Positions 14,127 through 18,502 of a DNA stretch of 18,502 nt are shown here, piece by piece. A program made the translations under genes and the position numbers. The stretch is from an uncultured Bacillus sp. (GTDB taxonomy: Bacteria > Bacillota > Bacilli > Bacillales > Cytobacillaceae), in NCBI GenBank assembly GCA_937902115.1, contig CALGSR010000422.1:1-18502 (forward strand), written 5' to 3'. The first letter of the stretch is position 1, and each line of letters opens with the position of its first letter. A model generated the notes under the pieces. That model ran no database searches and had not been told where the DNA came from. It saw only the letters and a list, made by a program, of their open reading frames with translations.

Positions 14127-14963
14127 ATGGAAAATAGAATTATCGGTAAAGAATTGATGGATGCTTTAATCGTTATAACTCCTTGGATTGCAGAAATGCT
14201 CCACTCCGACTTAGGTTTTGCCGTTACGGATAGAGAAAAATTTATTATTCAAAAGGATGGACAAACGGTAAAGCTGAATATTTCACCTGGAGATCCTGTA
14301 AATCCTAAGTCTGCAATGGCTGAGGCAATGAGAACAAACGCTCCATCTGCAAAAAATATGGATGCCTCCCTCTATGGGCTCTCTGTCAGAATTTATGGTT
14401 ATCCGATTGTAGATGAACAAAGAAAAGTAATTGGTTCTGTTGGGATCGCAAAAAACATTGAGACATGGACTGGTCTAAATAAAAGTGCAGAAGAACTGAT
14501 AAAGTCCAGCAATGACGTCGGCAGCATCATTAATCAGTTTTTAGAAATTGCCGCCCAGCTGAATAAAGACAGCGAAATCCTGCAAAATAAAGCCGATTTA
14601 ATCAATAATAAATTCAAAAAAACCAATCAAATATTGGATTCAATCAAGGCGATTTCATCACAGACCCGCTTAATCGGCTTAAATGCTGCGATTGAAGCAG
14701 CAAGAATAGGAGAGGTAGGCAGAGGCTTCGGAGTAGTGGCGAACGAAATTAGAAAGCTTTCCGGCAACAGTAATGATGCCAGCAAAGAAATCGAAAATAC
14801 GTTGAACGAATTACAAATAGATCTACAAAACATTACAGATGAAGTAACAACCATTAATAATACGGTGATTGATCAATTGGAAAAAGCGAAAGAGATTAAT
14901 GCAAAAATCTCCAAATTTGAGGATATCTCAAAATTACTATTGAAGTTAGCTAATCGATTATAA
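14127..14963 (+). CDS. Soluble methyl-accepting chemotaxis-like protein (YfmS-type)
   Basis: A 278-residue protein with no membrane segment. Residues 1-115 look like a PAS/Cache-like sensor (FAVTDREKFIIQKDGQ, then GYPIVDEQRKVIGSVGIAKN, the end of a PAS-type sheet). A helical linker follows. Residues about 165-235 match the conserved hairpin tip of chemoreceptors, RLIGLNAAIEAARIGEVGRGFGVVANEIRKL split around residues 181-211, which binds CheA and CheW. The coiled-coil arms are very short, so methylation sites are unclear. Length and plan resemble B. subtilis YfmS (286 residues, soluble). A signalling role in the chemosensory array is likely; the ligand is unknown. The RBS (AAGGA) is 11 bases from the ATG, a long spacing. 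It stands alone, facing htpG across a shared terminator. Confidence 0.88.
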   Translation: MENRIIGKELMDALIVITPWIAEMLHSDLGFAVTDREKFIIQKDGQTVKLNISPGDPVNPKSAMAEAMRTNAPSAKNMDASLYGLSVRIYGYPIVDEQRKVIGSVGIAKNIETWTGLNKSAEELIKSSNDVGSIINQFLEIAAQLNKDSEILQNKADLINNKFKKTNQILDSIKAISSQTRLIGLNAAIEAARIGEVGRGFGVVANEIRKLSGNSNDASKEIENTLNELQIDLQNITDEVTTINNTVIDQLEKAKEINAKISKFEDISKLLLKLANRL

Positions 14964-14968
14964 AAACG

Positions 14969-15005
14969 AAAAGGGAATTACTCGTTGAAGTAATTCCCTT
15001 TTGCT
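14969..15005. terminator. Bidirectional terminator between the chemoreceptor gene and htpG
   Basis: Perfect 14-bp arms, AAAAGGGAATTACT (14969-14982) and AGTAATTCCCTTTT (14989-15002), with a 6-base loop. A/T tracts on both sides suit both the plus-strand gene ending at 14963 and htpG ending at 15023. Confidence 0.9.
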
Positions 15006-15022
15006 CTATTTTCTTAGGCAAA

Positions 15023-16903
15023 TTAAACCATCACTTTACAAATATCATTCGTAAACTCAACAGGATCATCAATTGGCAGCCCTTCAATCAACAATGCTTG
15101 ATTATATAATAAATTTACGTATAAAGTTAATTTGTCTTTATCGTTTTCAAAGGAATTTTTCAATGCTTGGAATACCCCATGGTTTGCATTGATTTCAAGC
15201 ACTTTATCAGCTTTAATATTTTGGTTATCCGGCATCGCATTCAGTACTTTCTCCATCTCAATCGTTACTTCGCCATCTGCCGATAAACATACAGGATGAG
15301 TCTTTAACCTTTTTGACACCCTGACATCCTTTACCTTATCTTTCAGAGCGGCTTTCATAAAATCAAAAAGGTCTTTGTTTTCTGTTTCTTCGGATTCCGT
15401 TTGCCCATCTGATGTATCGGACTCAATACCTAAGTCTCCGCTTGATACAGATCTAAATTCTTTCTCTTTATAAGCCATCAACATTTTAATTGCAAACTCA
15501 TCGATTTCATCGGTAAAATAAAGAATTTCATAGCCCTTTTCCGCTACTAATTCAGTTTGCGGCAGCTTGGCAATCCTTTCATTGGATTCACCTGCAGCAT
15601 AATAGATATATTTCTGTTCTTCAGGCATTCTTGAAACATATTCATCAAGGGTAACCATCTTCTTTTCTGTTGATGAATAAAACAGTAATAGGTCCTGCAG
15701 AATCTCTTTATGCATCCCGTAATCACTATAGACCCCATACTTTAACTGTCTGCCAAAAGATTGATAAAACTCTTCATATTTTTCCCGTTCATTTTTTAAG
15801 AGACTTTGCAGCTCGCTTTTAATTTTCTTATTAATGTTTTTCGCAATGAGTTTTAATTGGCGGTCATGCTGCAGCATTTCCCTTGAAATATTCAGGGATA
15901 AATCCTCTGAGTCTACCATCCCTTTCACAAAACTGAAATAATCCGGTAAGAGATCAGAACATTTCTCCATAATGAGTACGCCATTTGAGTACAACTCTAA
16001 CCCTTTCTCAAATTCTTTTGAGTAATAGTCGAATGGCATCTTTTCTGGAATATACAGGATAGCATTATATCGAATTGTGCCATCAACACTGATATGAATA
16101 TATTTTAATGGTTTATCAAATCCATAATGCTTTTCATGATAAAACTTTTCGTAATCTTCATCTGTCAGTTCATTTTTATTTTTCTTCCAGAGTGGCACCA
16201 TACTATTGATAATTTCTTCTTCTTGTACTTCTTCATATTCATTTTCAGAGCCTTCTTTTAATTTACTTGAAGTGACATCCATTTTAATCGGATAGCGGAT
16301 AAAATCGGAATACTTTTTAATGATTTGTGTTAAACGGTATTCTTCTATATATTCATCATAATTTTCTTCTTCATTATTCTCTTTTATCTTAAGAATAATC
16401 TCCGTGCCAATTTCCTCTTTTTCACATGGGTCAATGGTATAACCATCTGCCCCCTCCGATACCCATTGATATGCTTGCTCGCTGCCCAGTGCTTTACTCT
16501 TTACCGTTACAACATCTGACACCATAAAGGCTGCATAAAATCCAACACCGAATTGCCCGATAATATCAAAGCCATCTTTCAATTCATTTTCTGCCTTAAA
16601 CGCTAAGGAACCACTCTTTGCTATCACCCCTAAGTTCGTTTCCAGCTCTTCCTTTGTCATCCCAATTCCAGTATCTTTAATGATTAATGTCCGATTGTCC
16701 TTATCTGAAATAACTTTTATGTAATAACGATCCCGATCAAATGTTAATGAATCATCTGTTAATGCTTTATAGTAAATCTTATCAATCGCATCACTAGCAT
16801 TCGAGATCAATTCCCGCAAAAATACCTCTCGTTGCGTATAAATCGAATTAATCATCATTTCTAATATCCGTTTGGATTCTGCCTGAAATTGTTTCTTTTC
16901 CAT
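15023..16903 (-). CDS. htpG: Hsp90-family molecular chaperone HtpG
   Basis: A 626-residue ATP-dependent cytosolic chaperone, the same length as B. subtilis HtpG as I recall it. The N-terminal GHKL ATPase domain has the catalytic Glu and Asn in FLRELISNASDA (E31, N35), DTGIGM, and GQFGVGFYAAFMVSD. The middle domain (YKYIHISVDG, KGMVDSEDLSLNISREMLQ with the ATP-contacting Arg) and the C-terminal dimerisation domain follow; there is no eukaryotic charged linker and no MEEVD. The start is ATG 16903, preceded by AAAGGAGAGG; the ATG at 16921 overlaps this RBS and is rejected. A sigma-A promoter and a perfect CIRCE element lie just upstream, so HrcA repression with heat induction is expected. Confidence 0.97.
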   Translation of the reverse strand: MEKKQFQAESKRILEMMINSIYTQREVFLRELISNASDAIDKIYYKALTDDSLTFDRDRYYIKVISDKDNRTLIIKDTGIGMTKEELETNLGVIAKSGSLAFKAENELKDGFDIIGQFGVGFYAAFMVSDVVTVKSKALGSEQAYQWVSEGADGYTIDPCEKEEIGTEIILKIKENNEEENYDEYIEEYRLTQIIKKYSDFIRYPIKMDVTSSKLKEGSENEYEEVQEEEIINSMVPLWKKNKNELTDEDYEKFYHEKHYGFDKPLKYIHISVDGTIRYNAILYIPEKMPFDYYSKEFEKGLELYSNGVLIMEKCSDLLPDYFSFVKGMVDSEDLSLNISREMLQHDRQLKLIAKNINKKIKSELQSLLKNEREKYEEFYQSFGRQLKYGVYSDYGMHKEILQDLLLFYSSTEKKMVTLDEYVSRMPEEQKYIYYAAGESNERIAKLPQTELVAEKGYEILYFTDEIDEFAIKMLMAYKEKEFRSVSSGDLGIESDTSDGQTESEETENKDLFDFMKAALKDKVKDVRVSKRLKTHPVCLSADGEVTIEMEKVLNAMPDNQNIKADKVLEINANHGVFQALKNSFENDKDKLTLYVNLLYNQALLIEGLPIDDPVEFTNDICKVMV

Positions 16904-16980
16904 CGAAACCTCTCCTTTCAAAACTAAAACTACGTGAACAGTCTGTTACACAGGTAACCAATAAATGCAGTTCATACAAA

Positions 16981-17007
16981 TTAGCACTCATATCAAACGA
17001 GTGCTAA
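16981..17007 (-). promoter_or_regulatory. CIRCE operator (HrcA binding site) of htpG
   Basis: TTAGCACTC (16981-16989), nine spacer bases, GAGTGCTAA (16999-17007): a perfect match to the CIRCE consensus. It starts about 3 bases after the predicted htpG transcription start and 78 bases before the start codon, the usual position for HrcA repression. Confidence 0.97.
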
Positions 17008-17016
17008 TTCTATTAT

Positions 17017-17045
17017 TTAATATCAAATATACCAGCCAATGTCAA
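17017..17045 (-). promoter_or_regulatory. Sigma-A promoter of htpG
   Basis: Minus-strand TTGACA (17045-17040), a perfect -35, and TATTAA (17022-17017), 17 bp apart. The start falls near 17010, directly before the CIRCE element. The promoter lies 22 bases after the stop of the cyclase gene. Confidence 0.85.
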
Positions 17046-17066
17046 TATATTCGACTCCATCTTCTA

Positions 17067-18502
17067 TCATCCATATTTTCTCTGATAGTGCGACAGGGCG
17101 ATGAGAGGATAAATATAACGATAACTGTGATAATGAATATAAAAAGCCCCTGCCATTCCCTGACCTGCCGGGTAATCAGTTGTCCAGTCTTCCTGCTCCA
17201 GATTATTTAAAATAAAGGAAATACCCTTCAGGATAGATTCAGTTGGCTTGTCGGCTGCTGAAATCAATGCATCTAATGCCCAGGCAGTATGGGTTAATGT
17301 ACCTGTACCCAGTGAAACAAACCTACTTGCCCTATCGCTCTTACATGATTCTCCCCAGCCTCCATCATCTTCTTGCACCTCATGCAGCCATTTAACAGCT
17401 TTCACAATTGATAAATGGTCTGCTCTCACACCTGAAGCAATTAAGCCTGTAACAGCAGCCCATGTTCCATATAGATAACAAATCCCCCAGCGTCCATACC
17501 ATGAACCATTATCCTCTTGGTGCCTCAGCATCCATGTGATACCATCTTTTATCGCTTTATGATCACGTCCAAGATTTGTATATAAACCAAGATATTCAAG
17601 TGTTCTCCCGGTTAAATCTGGTGTCGATGGATCAGCGATGAGAAATTCAGCACCTTCAATCGGTAGGAGCTTTAGCAACTTATTGTTAATACTCCTTTCA
17701 AAAGCAGGCCATCCCCCATCATCATTTTGCATAGACAACAACCAATTTAAACCATTTTTCCAAGATGGATAATACAACGTGTTTTCTTTAACTATTCTTG
17801 AAAGGGAGCGAAGTGCTGCTGTTGTGTCATCAACATCGGGATGAAATGTATTGATGTCCGAAAAACCCCAGCCTCCGGGACGCCCCGTTGGATTATGAAT
17901 CAGCCAATCTCCAGATTTGACATGCTGCCGCCGCAATAAATAGTGATTCGCCTTAATGATCATTGGATCCGTATATGAAACACCGGCATTTTGTAAGGCC
18001 GTGCTAATTAATGACGTATTCCATACAGATGCCGTTGTGTACTGCATATGCGGCAAACCCTTTATTTCCGTTTCCATCTTCTTCAACCCGCTTACCGCTT
18101 TTAAAATAATTGGGTCTGTCTTTGCATATCCGAGTGACAACAAAGCGAAAATCATCAAAAAGGTAGAACTGAAATAGCTGGAAAAGGTCCCATCCGGTTC
18201 AATTCGTGAAAGCATATACTGTGTTGCTTTCCGAAGAGCAAGCTGCTCCATATGTTCCGGAAAACCAATTAAATGGTTTACCCCTTGTTCTATTAGTGAA
18301 AACAGTTGTTGCCACTCATTTGAATTCCTGAATGTATTCAGTTCCTGAGTACCTAAGTTAGATAAATCCGGACTCATTTCACTTTTAAATTGCGATTTCC
18401 GATTAGCTAGAATCATTAATGGAACTATGTTGGCCCTGCCAAATACGGAAAAGCTATACAGATTAAGCGGGAATGATTTAGGAAGCAGAATCATTTCAAT
18501 TG
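17067..18502 (-). CDS. sqhC: Squalene-hopene/sporulenol-type triterpene cyclase, 5'-truncated by window edge
   Basis: The C-terminal 478 codons of a class II terpene cyclase; the frame stays open to the window end (reads IEMILLPKSFPLNLYSFSVF), so about 150 N-terminal residues are missing if it matches the 632-residue B. subtilis SqhC. The catalytic acid motif is DVDD in FHPDVDDTTAALRS (about 17826-17837). QW repeats are clear: QNDDGGWPAFE, QEDNGSWYGRWG and QEDDGGWGES. In Bacillus such enzymes cyclise C35 tetraprenyl-beta-curcumene (to sporulenol-type products) or squalene at the membrane and contribute to spore lipids. The LYGTWAAV and GTGTLTHTAWALDAL regions are typical. Whether the substrate is curcumene or squalene cannot be decided by eye. 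htpG follows on the same strand under its own promoter. Confidence 0.93.
   Translation of the reverse strand, partial: IEMILLPKSFPLNLYSFSVFGRANIVPLMILANRKSQFKSEMSPDLSNLGTQELNTFRNSNEWQQLFSLIEQGVNHLIGFPEHMEQLALRKATQYMLSRIEPDGTFSSYFSSTFLMIFALLSLGYAKTDPIILKAVSGLKKMETEIKGLPHMQYTTASVWNTSLISTALQNAGVSYTDPMIIKANHYLLRRQHVKSGDWLIHNPTGRPGGWGFSDINTFHPDVDDTTAALRSLSRIVKENTLYYPSWKNGLNWLLSMQNDDGGWPAFERSINNKLLKLLPIEGAEFLIADPSTPDLTGRTLEYLGLYTNLGRDHKAIKDGITWMLRHQEDNGSWYGRWGICYLYGTWAAVTGLIASGVRADHLSIVKAVKWLHEVQEDDGGWGESCKSDRASRFVSLGTGTLTHTAWALDALISAADKPTESILKGISFILNNLEQEDWTTDYPAGQGMAGAFYIHYHSYRYIYPLIALSHYQRKYG

Noticed and set aside
1..18502. SpoIIIE-orienting octamers (GAGAAGGG) pointing at dif
   Set aside because: Reading both strands by eye I saw no copy, so they give no support for terminus polarity in this short window.
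1..18502. tRNA, rRNA, CRISPR arrays and insertion sequences
   Set aside because: None seen on either strand; no transposase frame and no regularly spaced repeats.

Overview
The window looks like a chromosomal segment of a low-GC, spore-forming member of the Bacillaceae. This rests on an AT-rich sequence with AGGAGG-type ribosome binding sites and some TTG starts, a Bacillus-like ParC, a 626-residue HtpG, a CIRCE element, a sporulenol/squalene-hopene-type cyclase, and a site matching my recollection of the B. subtilis dif sequence at 24 of 28 bases. The species cannot be told from the window. All calls are by eye; no search was run.

Layout. (1) 1-3313, plus strand: the 3' part of parC (topoisomerase IV subunit A) and a secreted FG-GAP/VCBS-like protein, each ending in a hairpin terminator. 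(2) 3314-6323: an accessory-looking segment holding a chromosomal dif-like site (3434-3461), a minus-strand free-standing LAGLIDADG homing endonuclease with an N-terminal helix-turn-helix and two tandem C-terminal ribbon-helix-helix-like repeats, a possible gene remnant, a second symmetric Xer-type core site (5144-5171) overlapping a promoter, and a tyrosine recombinase with a complete catalytic set. (3) 6324-8056, plus strand: a DegV-family lipid-binding protein and a 72-residue unknown, both with terminators. (4) 8320-10254, minus strand: three closely spaced genes (alpha/beta hydrolase, short-chain dehydrogenase, YjbQ/UPF0047 protein). (5) 10450-13815, minus strand: a small zinc-ribbon protein with a palindromic leader, a SAM methyltransferase, an orphan TrpB with an 8-residue internal deletion, and an EamA-family transporter. 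(6) 14127-14963, plus strand: a soluble chemoreceptor-like protein. (7) 15023-18502, minus strand: htpG with its own sigma-A promoter and a perfect CIRCE element, then the 3' part of a triterpene cyclase gene running off the window.

How it fits together. The dif-like site next to parC, with both left-hand genes on the plus strand and 10 of the 14 right-hand genes on the minus strand, suggests that the replication terminus lies here. Topoisomerase IV and Xer recombination at dif both act on sister chromosome separation. The most interesting unit is the module beside dif: an extra Xer-like recombinase whose own near-palindromic site sits 90 bp upstream and overlaps its promoter. That layout resembles the single-recombinase XerS/difSL and XerH/difH systems, and the partner here is an unusual homing endonuclease. 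The second point of interest is HrcA/CIRCE control of htpG, since B. subtilis htpG is not an HrcA/CIRCE gene.
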